Part shown: piece after piece, positions 45,959 through 55,417 of the stretch
How the letters are laid out: every line of letters starts with the position of its first letter
Numbering within the stretch: the stretch's first letter is position 1
From: Methanosarcina sp.
GTDB lineage: Archaea; Halobacteriota; Methanosarcinia; Methanosarcinales; Methanosarcinaceae
DNA: 64,000 nt
Direction of reading: 5' to 3'
Assembly: GCF_028693135.1 (NCBI RefSeq)
Contig: NZ_JAQUVZ010000012.1
Location: forward strand, 1-64,000
Notes under the pieces: generated by a model
Seen by the model: the letters and a program-made list of their open reading frames with translations, nothing else
Told to the model about the DNA's origin: nothing
The model's database searches: none
Made by a program: the position numbers and the translations under genes

Positions 45959-48094
45959 ATGTCAAACTCATCCAATAAACCTGTACTTGTCACATGTGGC
46001 CTGCCCTATGCCAACGGCAAGGCCCATATCGGGCATCTCCGGACCTATGTGCCCGCTGATATTTTTGCCCGCTCCCTGCGGAAGGAAGGAAGGGAGGTTA
46101 CCTTTGTTTGCGGTTCGGATACCCATGGCACCCCAATTGTCGTAAACGCCGAAGAGCTCGGGATCTCTCCTAAAGAACTGGTCGAAGTCTATCATAAACA
46201 CTTTGACGAAACTTTCAAGCAGCTTGGAGTTTACTTTGATGCTTTTGGGACAACCGATGACCCTGAAAATCATCACCGGACCATGCAGATTGTAAACCGG
46301 CTGATTGAAAAGGGCTATGTATACCCGAAAATTATAGAAATCGCTTACTGCCCGAAATGCAACCGCTTCCTTCCTGACCGTTATGTGGAAGGAGCCTGCC
46401 CTCACTGCGGAGAAACAGCCAGAGGCGATGAATGTGACCAGGGATGCGGAAAACACCTCGAACCTGGAGAGCTTCTGAACCCTGTATGTACTATCTGCGG
46501 AGGGCCTGCAGAGTACCGCCAGCAGGAACACTTCTTTTTCAAACTTTCCGAGTTTAGCGACTACCTGATGAATTACCTCTCAAATGACCTGGGAGGTACC
46601 AGTAATGCCATCAATTACGCACTTGGCTGGGTAAAGCAGGGGCTTACGGACTGGTGTATCACAAGGAACCTTGAATGGGGGGTTCAATTCCCGGGGCATG
46701 AAGACCTTGTGGTTTACGTCTGGGTGGATGCTCCCATAGGATACATGGCTTTCACCGAGGAATGGGCTGAAAAGACAGGGGATTCCTGGGAAAAATTCTG
46801 GAAAGAGGACGGAGAAATAGTCCACTTTATTGGAGGGGACATTACCTACCACCACTGCATCTTCTGGCCTGCCATGCTTAAAGGCGCAGACTATTCCGTG
46901 CCTACCGCTGTTGTGGCATCAGGCATGGTCAAGATCGAAGACAAGAAGTTTTCCAAGACCAGAGGTTATGTGGTCTGGGTAGGGGAAGATTATCTTGACC
47001 ACGGCTTCCATCCCGATCTCCTGAGGTATTACCTTGCAAGCTACACTTCTCATACTAAGGAACTGAACTTCTCCTGGCGCGTGCTTCAGGAAAAGGTCAA
47101 CACCGAACTGGTGGCTGTGTTCGGGAATTTCCTGTACAGGACCATGCTCTTTGCTTTCAAGAACTATGGAGAAGTTCCTGAAGGGAAACTCGAACCTGAA
47201 GTAAGCGCAGAAATCGAAAAGGCTCTAAAAGAAGTAAAAGCTGCAATGGCTGAGTACGAGTTCAAAAAAGCTGTCGATTCTGCCATGACTCTCGCGTCTT
47301 TTGGGAACATTTATTTCCAGTCCCACGAGCCCTGGAAACTTATAAAAGAAGACAGAGCCGCTTGCGGACAGGTCCTCTACAACTGCCTCCACCTGGCAAA
47401 AGCCCTGAGCATTATATTTGAACCCGTGCTCCCGCTGACCATGGAAACAGCCTGGAAAGGGCTCGGGCAGGAAAGCGATATACATGCTGTGCAGTATGAA
47501 GAAGCCCTTGTGCCTCTGAAGGCAGGCACAAAACTTGCAAAGCCTGAGCTCCTCTTTACCAAGCTTGAAGATGACAGGATAGGAGATATGGATGAGATTG
47601 CAAATCAGAGGGTAAAAGCTGCAAATGAAAAGAAAAACGCGGCAAAGGGGAAGGGAAAGGAGCCCGTCAAATCCGATGGAATGGGTCCCGGAGAAGAGGC
47701 AAAACCAGCTGAAAAAGCCGAAGACGCAGCAATAACTGAAGAAAAAGGGCAAATCGAAACTCTTCCAATGGTCGAGTACGAAGACTTTGCAAAACTTGAC
47801 ATAAGAGTAGGAAAAGTCCTCCTTGCCGAACCCGTAAAGAAGTCCAAAAAACTCCTCCGTCTGGAAGTGGATATAGGCGAAGCAAAACCAAGGCAGCTTG
47901 TTGCAGGCATGTCTTCCTATTATACTCCTGAAGAGCTTGTCGGGAAGAATATAGTCGTGCTCACCAACCTGAAACCTGCAAAACTCTGCGGAGTTGAGTC
48001 AAACGGCATGATGCTAGCAGCCGATGACGGTGGAGTAATTGTAGCAGCCCTGATGCCGGACAAAGATCTAAAGCCGGGTTCAAAGATAAGGTAA
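45959..48094 (+). CDS. metG: Methionyl-tRNA synthetase
   Basis: 711 residues from ATG 45959, chosen because GGAGAT ends four bases upstream; ATG 45947 overlaps that site. Class I core: [20 protein letters not shown] (HIGH), a double zinc knuckle ([37 protein letters not shown]), and the KMSKS equivalent [11 protein letters not shown]. An anticodon-binding helical domain follows, then a Lys/Glu-rich linker (about 565-605), then a C-terminal EMAPII/Trbp111 tRNA-binding domain ([20 protein letters not shown] onward). It charges tRNA-Met in the cytoplasm. Confidence 0.97.
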   Translation: MSNSSNKPVLVTCGLPYANGKAHIGHLRTYVPADIFARSLRKEGREVTFVCGSDTHGTPIVVNAEELGISPKELVEVYHKHFDETFKQLGVYFDAFGTTDDPENHHRTMQIVNRLIEKGYVYPKIIEIAYCPKCNRFLPDRYVEGACPHCGETARGDECDQGCGKHLEPGELLNPVCTICGGPAEYRQQEHFFFKLSEFSDYLMNYLSNDLGGTSNAINYALGWVKQGLTDWCITRNLEWGVQFPGHEDLVVYVWVDAPIGYMAFTEEWAEKTGDSWEKFWKEDGEIVHFIGGDITYHHCIFWPAMLKGADYSVPTAVVASGMVKIEDKKFSKTRGYVVWVGEDYLDHGFHPDLLRYYLASYTSHTKELNFSWRVLQEKVNTELVAVFGNFLYRTMLFAFKNYGEVPEGKLEPEVSAEIEKALKEVKAAMAEYEFKKAVDSAMTLASFGNIYFQSHEPWKLIKEDRAACGQVLYNCLHLAKALSIIFEPVLPLTMETAWKGLGQESDIHAVQYEEALVPLKAGTKLAKPELLFTKLEDDRIGDMDEIANQRVKAANEKKNAAKGKGKEPVKSDGMGPGEEAKPAEKAEDAAITEEKGQIETLPMVEYEDFAKLDIRVGKVLLAEPVKKSKKLLRLEVDIGEAKPRQLVAGMSSYYTPEELVGKNIVVLTNLKPAKLCGVESNGMMLAADDGGVIVAALMPDKDLKPGSKIR

Positions 48095-48178
48095 CCTGCT
48101 CCACGTGTTGTGCAGGTCACTTTTTAATTTTTGGAAGTATTCTAAATACTAAAGATTGCGTTAGCCCCGTCTGCGCCA

Positions 48179-48198
48179 CCCCCGAATTCATTCGGGGG
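48179..48198. terminator. GC-rich hairpin downstream of metG
   Basis: CCCCCGAAT-TC-ATTCGGGGG, a perfect nine-base stem, 85 bases beyond the metG stop. Outer bases (CGCC ... GGCG) could extend it. It could be a terminator or processing structure; T-runs immediately after metG (TTTTTAATTTTT) are the simpler terminator. Confidence 0.4.
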
Positions 48199-48374
48199 CA
48201 TCCCCGGCGTTTCTGTGTTTTAAATCTTCTTTTCTTCTGATATTTTTCAGTTCATTTATCTCCGCAGGCGGTAAGCTCCTCCCTCAAAAAGCTGAGCCGT
48301 TAGGCAAAGATTTTATGGAGGGGTAGTTCACACTTCGTACTCTGTAGGTCTAATCATCGGTATCAAAGTGTATC

Positions 48375-48755
48375 TCAATGAAGTGGAAGGCGATATAGGT
48401 AAGCAAGACTCATTACTAAAGCGGGGATGAGATACAGATATACAATTCTTGGCACAAGTTTCATACCTTTGGTGTAAATTATAAGCACGAACAGCGAAAT
48501 CCATGCAAGAATACCATAGAATGTATATGCCGATACTTCCCACGAGTATTGCTCAAATACGATACCAATTGTATTAAGTATCATAATAAGCCAACTCCAC
48601 ACAAATAATACAAAGAACGAAACCGGAAGCCAATAATCTGTAAACACAGCGTAACCTATAACACCGAGTTGATCGAGCATCCCGTGTACAACATGCACGA
48701 AAAGCAGACATAAAATAATTGAAACTAGGATTTTATCTCTTTTTGTTAGTTCCAC
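48375..48755 (-). CDS. Small polytopic membrane protein, unrecognised
   Basis: 126 residues from GTG 48755, preceded by GAGGGT at six-base spacing. A longer in-frame start at 48839 would run through a dispersed hairpin repeat and is rejected. Four membrane helices: ILVSIILCLLFVHVVHGMLD, VSFFVLFVWSWLIMILNTIG, YTFYGILAWISLFVLIIYTK and VYLYLIPALVMSLAYLYRL. No family was recognised. It is isolated between metG and element fossils, with lower GC than neighbours. Confidence 0.6.
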   Translation of the reverse strand: MELTKRDKILVSIILCLLFVHVVHGMLDQLGVIGYAVFTDYWLPVSFFVLFVWSWLIMILNTIGIVFEQYSWEVSAYTFYGILAWISLFVLIIYTKGMKLVPRIVYLYLIPALVMSLAYLYRLPLH

Positions 48756-48817
48756 TTTTATACCCTCTTTTGATCTTATTTTTATCCCGCTTGCATTTAA
48801 CTCCACCACGCTATTAA

Positions 48818-48839
48818 CCTGCTCTCGGCAGGTCGACAT
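48818..48839 (+). repeat. Dispersed hairpin motif, copy 2
   Basis: CCTGC-TCTCG-GCAGG plus TCGACAT. Matches 17155-17176 at 21 of 22 bases. See copy 1. Confidence 0.5.
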
Positions 48840-48936
48840 TAGATTTTGAGAACTCTTTATAATGGCGTTTTCCAGTCAGATATAAATATGTATTCTGTTT
48901 GAAGATGGTTGACATATGGCCCAAATCTCACGACAT

Positions 48937-49098
48937 ATTATGATAGCGTCGGAAAAGTCCATAATTTCCTAAAATTTGCCCAATTTGATCATTGTACATA
49001 AATTTAATAATTCCGCATGATGCCGATTCACTACTTTAAATTTTAATGACTGTGTGCGATAAGTTCTAGATTTCAGACTTTTCCGACGCTCTCATTAT
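48937..49098. mobile_element. MITE-like element with AGCGTCGGAAAAGTC ends
   Basis: Perfect 15-base inverted ends AGCGTCGGAAAAGTC (48945-48959) and GACTTTTCCGACGCT (49076-49090), with imperfect extension outward (ATTATGAT / CTCATTAT). The 116-bp interior is AT-rich and non-coding. Size and structure are those of a miniature inverted-repeat element. Confidence 0.7.
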
Positions 49099-49128
49099 AG
49101 ACAATGAACCATTTTTGCAATAATGTTT

Positions 49129-49323
49129 CCCAAGTTTGACATGTCCCAATAAATAACACAGTATTCTCTCACAAAAAATGCATTGTGGCGGCATAATGTT
49201 GTTAGAAATATAAAAAATGTCAAAAATCAAAAAACACAAGATAGAACTTTGAATTGTATGAAGAAAACATAATCATAAAGCCCATTTGTACATTACAAAA
49301 TGTATGCTTCTGTCAAATTAGGG
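49129..49323. mobile_element. MITE-like element with CCCnAnTTTGACA ends
   Basis: Left CCCAAGTTTGACA (49129-49141) and right TGTCAAATTAGGG (49311-49323) are inverted copies, 11 of 13. The right end plus flank, CTGTCAAATTAGGGATGT, recurs at 25979-25996. Non-coding interior. It lies 30 bases from the preceding MITE. The rest of the gap to 49576 is gene-free. Confidence 0.5.
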
Positions 49324-49576
49324 ATGTTTAGTATCAGGGATAATGTGGTTTCTAGCAAAAACGCCATAAGTAATAATATTCTGAAAAAACAAGTTCCCTG
49401 CTGAATATAGGTCCGATGATTACGGTTTTTAAATTTGAGCATCGGGTTCGTGTGCTTAAGTTTAAGCACATAATTCAGCATCAATAGAAGTTTATGCGCC
49501 GAAAAAGGCGGGACTTCAAATAAAAATAGTCGGGAAAATTACCGAAATTGACCAGATGAATTGACCAGATTAATTT

Positions 49577-50107
49577 TTAATTGCTTTTATCCAGTACCAT
49601 TTCAAGGTAAGAAGTCCGAATAGAGTCTTTTTCCCCGGCGCCAAACTGTTTTAGTAATTCAAACAGCTTTCCCCTTGAAGTTTCAAGATCTTTTTCATCT
49701 TCAGCTATGATTTCTACTTCCAGGAATTCTCCCAGTCCTTCGACTGCGTCAAGGCAGACAGTTATCTCTCCTGCCCTGAAGACTTCCCTTTTTTTCCGAA
49801 CTATTCCGGCATCAGAGAAACCAAGCGCATGGAGTATTTTTGCAGTAGTTGCTTCATCTACAGAAGTTTCGAGTTCTTCCCGGGTTTTGGATACTTTGTC
49901 AAGTTTAGGGCCTTTATAGGTCAGCACGGCTTGACCGTCCAGGGAACGAATCCTGAGAGCCTCGTCGGTCTTTGAAAAATCCCTGTAAGGAGCTGCAAAA
50001 TAAGTATCTGACTGATTCTCAATCCCTATTTTTATTGCCCCTAATTTCTGAAGGACGGAGCGGACCTTTGAATGATCCGCTCTGACCTTGACTTCCACTT
50101 CAATCAT
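49577..50107 (-). CDS. CYTH-domain protein (class IV adenylate cyclase/triphosphatase-like)
   Basis: 176 residues with the CYTH tunnel-fold signature: N-terminal MIEVEVKVRAD (ExExK motif), DTYFAAPYRDF, EALRIRSLDGQAVLTYKGPK, EVFRAGEITVCLDAVEGLGE with FLEVEI following. These charged residues line a tunnel that binds triphosphates and divalent metal. CyaB-type proteins make cAMP, while many archaeal ones are inorganic or thiamine triphosphatases, so activity is undecided. It is the last gene of a leftward cluster, 91 bases after the DUF35 gene. Confidence 0.87.
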   Translation of the reverse strand: MIEVEVKVRADHSKVRSVLQKLGAIKIGIENQSDTYFAAPYRDFSKTDEALRIRSLDGQAVLTYKGPKLDKVSKTREELETSVDEATTAKILHALGFSDAGIVRKKREVFRAGEITVCLDAVEGLGEFLEVEIIAEDEKDLETSRGKLFELLKQFGAGEKDSIRTSYLEMVLDKSN

Positions 50108-50198
50108 AGGTTACAGACATCTCCGATTTTATCCGGGAAGCCCCGGAAATCCTTACTTTAATTAATTATTAACGAAATCCGGAAGAATCCGGATCCTA

Positions 50199-50597
50199 TC
50201 AGGCATCTGCAGGGATGAATTTAGTGCCGTAGTAAATCATGCCGCGATCGCCGTCTTCCCCTAGCTTCCTGAACACGGACTTAACCCGCGTTCCAATCTG
50301 GATTTTATCAGGGTCACCAATCACCTGGGAGGTCAGCTGGGGCCCTTCATCCAGTTTAATAATTGCAAGGGTGTAGGGAGCCTGGTTTTCAAAACCTTCC
50401 GCAGCCGTGTGAATCAATGTATAGGTTACTATTTCGCCGGTGCCTTTGAATTTGAATGATTCGAGTTCACCCATGCGCCTGCAGTTTACGCAAACATTGC
50501 GCGGGGGATAAAAATATTCCCCACATTCCTTGCAGTGGGTCCCTTCAAGGTTATACCTGCTGCCGAGGCTTCTCCAGAATCTTGGAACAGAAGACAT
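50199..50597 (-). CDS. DUF35 zinc-ribbon/OB-fold acyl-CoA-binding protein
   Basis: 132 residues. A rubredoxin-like zinc ribbon (CKECGEYFYPPRNVCVNCRR) is followed by an OB fold (SFKFKGTGEIVTYTLIHTAA, then YTLAIIKLDEGPQLTSQVIG). In archaea this protein binds the acetoacetyl-CoA intermediate and bridges thiolase and HMG-CoA synthase in one complex. It lies directly downstream of the thiolase gene (stop of thiolase at 50604), completing the trio. ATG 50597 follows GAGAGGTGAT; a TTG at 50600 is adjacent. Confidence 0.92.
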   Translation of the reverse strand: MSSVPRFWRSLGSRYNLEGTHCKECGEYFYPPRNVCVNCRRMGELESFKFKGTGEIVTYTLIHTAAEGFENQAPYTLAIIKLDEGPQLTSQVIGDPDKIQIGTRVKSVFRKLGEDGDRGMIYYGTKFIPADA

Positions 50598-50603
50598 CAA
50601 ATA

Positions 50604-51776
50604 TCACCTCTCCCTCGAGAAAATATGTATCACTGCGGTCGCTCCTGACCCGCCTACGTTGTGGGTCATTCCATACTCGGCTCCTGCGACCTGGCGCTTT
50701 CCTGCGTCCCCGCGGAGCTGGGTTGCAATTTCCACAGCCTGCTTTATGCCGGTTGCTCCCACGGGATGTCCGCAGGCTTTCAAGCCACCGGATGTGTTTA
50801 CAGGGATCCGACCTCCAATCGCAGTTTCCCCATTTTCTGTGACAATTCCGCCTTTCCCTTTCTCTGCAAATCCGAGGTCTTCAATTGCGCAGATCTCGGC
50901 AATGGTAAAGCAGTCATGCACCTCGACAAGGTCGATGTCTTCAGGCTTCAATTTTGCCATGGAATATGCCCTCTTTGCAGCCATCACGGTTGCGTCCAGA
51001 GTTGTGATGTCCCTTCTGTCATGAAGGGCAAGTGTGTCACTTGCCTGTGCTGTTGCTTTAATGTAAATGGGAGTATCAGTATATTTGTGGGCAACGTCTG
51101 CAGGAGCCAGGACAAGTGCAGAAGCTCCGTCTGTTATGGGGGAACAGTCAAAGATATGTAATGGGTCGGCTACCATTATTGAGTTCAGTACGTCGTCCAC
51201 GGTAATTTTATTCTTGTACTGGGCAATAGGGTTGAAACACCCGTTTTTGTGGTTTTTAACGGCTACTTCTGCAAGCTGTTCGCTTGTAGTTCCATACCTG
51301 TGCATGTGTAGCTTTGCAATCATTGCATAAAGCCCGGGGAAGGTTGCTCCCGCCATGCCTTCCCATTCCCGGTCAGCGGCTGCTGCAAGAGCCGAAGCAG
51401 CTTCTTCAGATCCGACATCAGTCATCTTTTCCGCTCCTGCTGCGACCACAATATCGCTGTAACCTGAAGCCACGGACATTATAGCCTGGCGCAGGGCAAG
51501 CCCGCCGGACGCACAGGCAGCTTCCACTCTGGTAGCTGGAACATGAAGGTTTCTCGAAAGCCCTGAATAGTCCGCTATAAGGGCACCTATGTGCTCCTGG
51601 TCAACAAAGCGGCCCCCACTCATGTTTCCTACATAAAGAGCATCGATATCTTTTCCGCTCACACTTGTATCTTCAATCGCTCCGATTCCGGCTTCTACGA
51701 CTATGTCTCTCAGGGAACGCTCCCAGAGTTCCCCAAATTTTGTATTCTTTATTCCGATAATTGCTACGTCTCTCAT
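50604..51776 (-). CDS. Acetyl-CoA acetyltransferase (archaeal thiolase)
   Basis: 390 residues, thiolase fold: [20 protein letters not shown] at the N-terminus, catalytic Cys in [56 protein letters not shown] and [20 protein letters not shown] with the His of the second site. It condenses two acetyl-CoA to acetoacetyl-CoA, first step of the mevalonate route to archaeal isoprenoid lipids. Endergonic alone, it is thought to be driven by direct transfer to HMG-CoA synthase, whose gene ends 15 bases upstream. Confidence 0.94.
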   Translation of the reverse strand: MRDVAIIGIKNTKFGELWERSLRDIVVEAGIGAIEDTSVSGKDIDALYVGNMSGGRFVDQEHIGALIADYSGLSRNLHVPATRVEAACASGGLALRQAIMSVASGYSDIVVAAGAEKMTDVGSEEAASALAAAADREWEGMAGATFPGLYAMIAKLHMHRYGTTSEQLAEVAVKNHKNGCFNPIAQYKNKITVDDVLNSIMVADPLHIFDCSPITDGASALVLAPADVAHKYTDTPIYIKATAQASDTLALHDRRDITTLDATVMAAKRAYSMAKLKPEDIDLVEVHDCFTIAEICAIEDLGFAEKGKGGIVTENGETAIGGRIPVNTSGGLKACGHPVGATGIKQAVEIATQLRGDAGKRQVAGAEYGMTHNVGGSGATAVIHIFSRER

Positions 51777-51791
51777 GTATTCACCCCGTTT

Positions 51792-52841
51792 TCAGGCCAG
51801 ACGGATTTTGCCTTTATGTCTGGCATACTTTGCGTAGTCGATGTATATAGGATCCTTTATAAGTTCGGAAACCGTCGGAGCCAGATTTCGGATTTCCTCA
51901 ATCCTGTCAGTAACTGTTATGCTGAATGAATCGGACCCTGCTCCTGACCCGAAGGCGGTCGCAAAAATCCGGTCCCCGGGTTTTGCCTGGTCAAGGGTTG
52001 CGGCGATTCCCATAAGGCAGGACCCTGAATACGTATTCCCTATTTTTGGAACTACAAGTCCAGGAGTTATCTGGGCTTTTGTGAACCCCAGCATCTTTGC
52101 AGCTTTGCTTGGGAACTTCCCGTTTGGCTGGTGGAATACTGCATAATCATAATCTTCAGGTTTTGTCCCGAGTTTATTAAGAAGGCCTTTTGCGCCATTT
52201 GTCACGTGTTTGAAGTATCCCGGTTCTCCTGTAAAACGTCCTCCGTGCTCGGGGTAAGGCATTCCTTCCCTTCTCCAGAAGTCAGGAGTATCTGTTGTAA
52301 AAGAGTATGTATCTTCAATGATTGCTGCAAGCTCGGATTCTTTTCTCCCGATGAGGCAGGCAACTCCTCCTGCTGCGGCAGTGTATTCCAGGGCATCACC
52401 GGGGGCTCCCTGGGAAACGTCTGCTCCTATAGCCATGCCAAGGTCAATCATTCCAGAACCTACCAGCCCCATACATGCCTGAACTGCGGCTGTTCCTGCC
52501 TTACATGCAAACTCAAAGTCTGCTGCAGTCATTTCGGGGGTTGTGCCTATAGCCTGGGCTACTATAGTGCTTGTCGGTTTTACAGCGTAGGGATGACTTT
52601 CTGAACCTGTATATACCGCCCCGATTCTGGAGGGATTTACACCGCTTCTTGCCATTGCGTATCTTGCCGCTTCCACTGCAATCGTTGCTGTGTCTTCATC
52701 GACATCAGGCACGGATTTTTCGTACACCATGAGGCCATTTTTGAGAGCCTCTGCGTCATCACCCCAGAGCCGGGCGATTTCTTCAATTTTTATACGGTAT
52801 CTAGGAACATACGCACCGTAAGATACAATTCCAATAGTCAT
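51792..52841 (-). CDS. Hydroxymethylglutaryl-CoA synthase
   Basis: 349 residues, the archaeal short form. [20 protein letters not shown] at the N-terminus, [19 protein letters not shown], catalytic Cys in [40 protein letters not shown] (catalytic His) and [20 protein letters not shown]. It adds acetyl-CoA to acetoacetyl-CoA to give HMG-CoA. Transcribed together with thiolase and DUF35; the regulator gene lies 45 bases upstream. Confidence 0.95.
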   Translation of the reverse strand: MTIGIVSYGAYVPRYRIKIEEIARLWGDDAEALKNGLMVYEKSVPDVDEDTATIAVEAARYAMARSGVNPSRIGAVYTGSESHPYAVKPTSTIVAQAIGTTPEMTAADFEFACKAGTAAVQACMGLVGSGMIDLGMAIGADVSQGAPGDALEYTAAAGGVACLIGRKESELAAIIEDTYSFTTDTPDFWRREGMPYPEHGGRFTGEPGYFKHVTNGAKGLLNKLGTKPEDYDYAVFHQPNGKFPSKAAKMLGFTKAQITPGLVVPKIGNTYSGSCLMGIAATLDQAKPGDRIFATAFGSGAGSDSFSITVTDRIEEIRNLAPTVSELIKDPIYIDYAKYARHKGKIRLA

Positions 52842-52886
52842 GTGTTCACCTGTTTTTGAGTGGTTAGGGCATCAGTTTCCAAGGGT

Positions 52887-53627
52887 TCATTCCCTTGCAT
52901 AGTATTGACTGTATTTTTTCAGTAACTGCACAATCTGATCGAGGTCCATTGTAGTTGTGACCAGGGGTACACGGTCTACTTCCGCCATCTTGACTGCAAC
53001 AGGTTCGACCTCTTCTTTACGGAGCCCGTGAAGCACAACAGCTCCGGGTTTCAGGTTGGTGACCCGGATAGCTACCAGGGGGGATTTTCCGGTACTGACC
53101 TTCGTAAAGATCATGGCTCTATCTGTACTCCAGCCATAGAGCTTCTGGAATTCGTGGGAGGAAAGTTCCAGGACTGCCCGCTGGCTGTCGATGACAGAAA
53201 AACCATATAGGGGCCTCTCAACCCCTTTATAAACAATCTCGCCTTCAATAAGGTTTACCAGTTTCGCAAGCTGTATGGGGAAAGTATACTCGTAGGTTGA
53301 GTAGATGGATTTTGAGCCGTTTTCGGCGTTAAGTATCGATTCATAGGTGTGGATCTTTTTACCTCCCCGCTCAATATCAACTTCAAGCAGGGATTCCACG
53401 ATCTTTCGGACGATCATTGTCCCTGGAGACTTTCGCCTCCCGCTTTCGTAATCACTGATAACAGAGGGAGAAACCTTAAGGTAATTTGCAATATCGGTCT
53501 GGGATATCTCGAAGTTTAATCTCCACTTCTTCAGTGACTCTCCGGGTTTTTCGGAGAGTGTGATATCTCCAGCCATCTTTTCTGCCAGGCGGTTGCGCAG
53601 ATTTTCTGAGGAATCGTTGGATGTCAT
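52887..53627 (-). CDS. Archaeal HTH regulator (COG1395-type)
   Basis: 246 residues. An N-terminal XRE-type HTH, WRLNFEISQTDIANYLKVSP then SVISDYESGRRKSPGTMIVR, is followed by a conserved archaeal domain (about 85-246: FPIQLAKLVNLIEGEIVYKG, then KLYGWSTDRAMIFTKVSTGK). The family is commonly linked to the mevalonate-entry genes, as here, where it precedes HMG-CoA synthase in the same direction. Probably controls the operon or itself. Promoter TTAAATATATAAGG (minus strand, about 53657-53669) lies just upstream. Confidence 0.88.
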   Translation of the reverse strand: MTSNDSSENLRNRLAEKMAGDITLSEKPGESLKKWRLNFEISQTDIANYLKVSPSVISDYESGRRKSPGTMIVRKIVESLLEVDIERGGKKIHTYESILNAENGSKSIYSTYEYTFPIQLAKLVNLIEGEIVYKGVERPLYGFSVIDSQRAVLELSSHEFQKLYGWSTDRAMIFTKVSTGKSPLVAIRVTNLKPGAVVLHGLRKEEVEPVAVKMAEVDRVPLVTTTMDLDQIVQLLKKYSQYYARE

Positions 53628-53656
53628 GACTTACTTAATCTAAGAGGAAACATTCC

Positions 53657-53684
53657 CTTATATATTTAACGAATGCGAGTTCGT
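53657..53684. promoter_or_regulatory. Promoter of the HTH/mevalonate operon with adjacent inverted repeat
   Basis: Minus-strand TATA box TTAAATATATAAGG overlaps the end of ACGAA-TGCGAG-TTCGT (53669-53684). The inverted repeat sits at the BRE position, where a bound repressor would block TFB. It also lies between this operon and the Cas4-like gene. Confidence 0.4.
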
Positions 53685-53769
53685 CAATTGTCGCAGGAGT
53701 TTAACTATCAGGTAAGAGTGGGGTCTTATGCAAAAAATTTATATCAAGTGTAAAAGAACTTACTATGTA

Positions 53770-54588
53770 ATGCCTGCAGATTCACGGAATCCTGAGATAA
53801 GCGTTTCTGATCTTCTCCTGTATATCAACTGCCCGCGGCGCGTATACTTTGTCAGCCGTGGTTTTGAGCTGTTCCCGGAAATAAATGCTTCAAGGATTGA
53901 AAGAATGCTCTTGAAAGAGCTTTCTCTGACTTTTCCTGAAATTGTGAGGGAATGTTCGTTAAACGCCGATAACCTGTGCAAAGAACTTGAAACTGCTTTT
54001 CTCCATGCATGTGAGGACCTCCCGCTTATGTTCCCAGCAGAATTCGCATGCATTGAAAAGGAAGTCGTTGAAGAAGGGAAGGCGCGGGCAAGAGCTAAAA
54101 TTCCTGAAATCGCGGCTAACCTTTTCAGAGGGCTTGAAGAATACGGAAAAGACCCTATGCTTGCGGCACTTACGCCTGTTAAAACCGAGCCCTTTCTTTC
54201 ATCTGAAAAACTTAACCTGAAGGGTGTCCCGTCCAAACTTGTCTGTTTCGAGGGCAGGAATGTCCCCTCGATTATGAAACCTGGAAATTGTCCGGTTCAG
54301 GGCGTGTGGGCCTCTGACCGGATGCATGCCGCATCCCTTGCCCTTCTCCTTGAAGCCGAGGCCGGAGGAGAAGTACCCTTTGCCTTTGTTGAATACGTAA
54401 GTTTCGGCCTGCTCCGGAAAGTAACTATCAGAAGTTCGGACCGCAGAGAAGTTTTAAAAATTTGCAGGCGTGTGGAGAAAATAAAAGCCGGATTCATGCC
54501 CGAGAAAAAAGAAGAAAAATTCTGTTCAGAATGCACTTTTTCAGAGCATTGTGTTTCAAATTCGTCCTTGATGTCAAAGTTTTTTTGA
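53770..54588 (+). CDS. Cas4/RecB-like protein lacking nuclease active-site residues
   Basis: 272 residues from ATG 53770. An in-frame ATG at 53728 lies upstream of a TATA box (AATTTATATC, about 53737-53746) whose start site would be near 53768, so 53770 is preferred and may be leaderless. The Cas4 cysteines are kept: Cys21 (LYINCPRRVYF), Cys252/Cys255/Cys261 (CSECTFSEHC), likely a 4Fe-4S site. But the nuclease core is changed: the metal Asp is Ser155 (KGVPSKLV), the Glu of ExK is Ile168 (VPSIMKPG, Lys170 kept), and the QxxxY helix reads MHAASLA. Probably non-catalytic. No CRISPR array or other cas gene is nearby. Confidence 0.8.
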   Translation: MPADSRNPEISVSDLLLYINCPRRVYFVSRGFELFPEINASRIERMLLKELSLTFPEIVRECSLNADNLCKELETAFLHACEDLPLMFPAEFACIEKEVVEEGKARARAKIPEIAANLFRGLEEYGKDPMLAALTPVKTEPFLSSEKLNLKGVPSKLVCFEGRNVPSIMKPGNCPVQGVWASDRMHAASLALLLEAEAGGEVPFAFVEYVSFGLLRKVTIRSSDRREVLKICRRVEKIKAGFMPEKKEEKFCSECTFSEHCVSNSSLMSKFF

Positions 54589-54676
54589 ACCGGGAATGGA
54601 CGGAAAAAGATTACAGCACAATGAAAAGGGAAAAAAGAATCTGTCCCATTTGTATGGTTGGATTTGGAGAGAACAG

Positions 54677-55279
54677 ATGAATGGTAAAAATGGGACATTA
54701 GCGCTATGTATTGCTATGGCATTGTGTCTATGTCTTATGCCATCAGCAATGGCTTCGACCGAAGAACAGCAAACCAACCAAACTAAAGATGCTGCTCAGT
54801 TAAAGATGGAGGCTTTGGAGGCTGAGCTGGGTGAAGAAGGAATGAAGGAAGTTGCGGATTACCTGGAGCTGCAGGCTTCTTTGCCTGATGTAGTGAAACG
54901 TATGCCGTATAGAGGACTTGCTTTTGCTGCTACTGATCCTGAAAGTCAAGCTATTACAATAAAATATATTGATCACTTCGATGTTTCTGAGAAGGAGAAA
55001 GAGGAGTATAAAGCTGGACTGCAGGACATCTGGGAGAGGTATCCGGATAAGATCACGAAGGATGACTATGCTTTCATGATTGAGTTGGGTCCAATGATCG
55101 ATAAAGAGGCTTTTAAGAACTATCAGGATCAGGATTATTCAAACAACAGTGATTTTGAATCTGATAATGGTAGTAGCTCAGGTGAAAATGAATCGAGCAA
55201 AAGTAACTCTACTCTAGGCTTCGGATTATTGGGGAGCTTGACCTGCCTGTATGGAGGATGGAAACTCAGGAAAAAGTAA
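54677..55279 (+). CDS. Secreted/anchored protein, unrecognised
   Basis: 200 residues from ATG 54677, after GGAGAGAAC. A signal peptide is evident (GTLALCIAMALCLCLMPSAM then AS), followed by an acidic helical domain (AAQLKMEALEAELGEEGMKE onward; DIWERYPDKITKDDYAFMIE), a Ser/Asn/Asp-rich linker (about 155-178) and a C-terminal helix LGFGLLGSLTCLYGGWKL ending in KK. This arrangement suggests a cell-surface protein held by its C-terminal helix. Function unknown. In the tandem duplication the second copy of this gene is deleted except for its last bases. Confidence 0.75.
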   Translation: MNGKNGTLALCIAMALCLCLMPSAMASTEEQQTNQTKDAAQLKMEALEAELGEEGMKEVADYLELQASLPDVVKRMPYRGLAFAATDPESQAITIKYIDHFDVSEKEKEEYKAGLQDIWERYPDKITKDDYAFMIELGPMIDKEAFKNYQDQDYSNNSDFESDNGSSSGENESSKSNSTLGFGLLGSLTCLYGGWKLRKK

Positions 55280-55385
55280 TGAAGGACCTGGATAACCGGA
55301 TTGCTGGTAATTGGTAATCTGTAGCCTGTTGGATCGGATACACAAACTGTTGAAGCCTCTGGTTATGAAATTAACCGTATATAAG
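55252..55385 (+). repeat. Conserved leader/promoter block, copy 1
   Basis: From the end of the secreted-protein gene to the TATA box GTATATAAG (55377-55385) upstream of the first UPF0228 gene. It matches 56850-56982 with only scattered differences. Homology largely stops at the TATA box. Confidence 0.85.
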
Positions 55386-55417
55386 CGGGATTAAAGCCAT
55401 ATTTTTGAGTGGTTAAT

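Noticed and set aside
48756-48839. Longer start for the 126-residue membrane protein
   Set aside because: It would read through a dispersed hairpin repeat. GTG 48755 has a well placed GAGGGT site.
49293-49484. 63-codon minus-strand frame
   Set aside because: It ends inside a miniature-element terminus, and no transposase motif could be identified with confidence.
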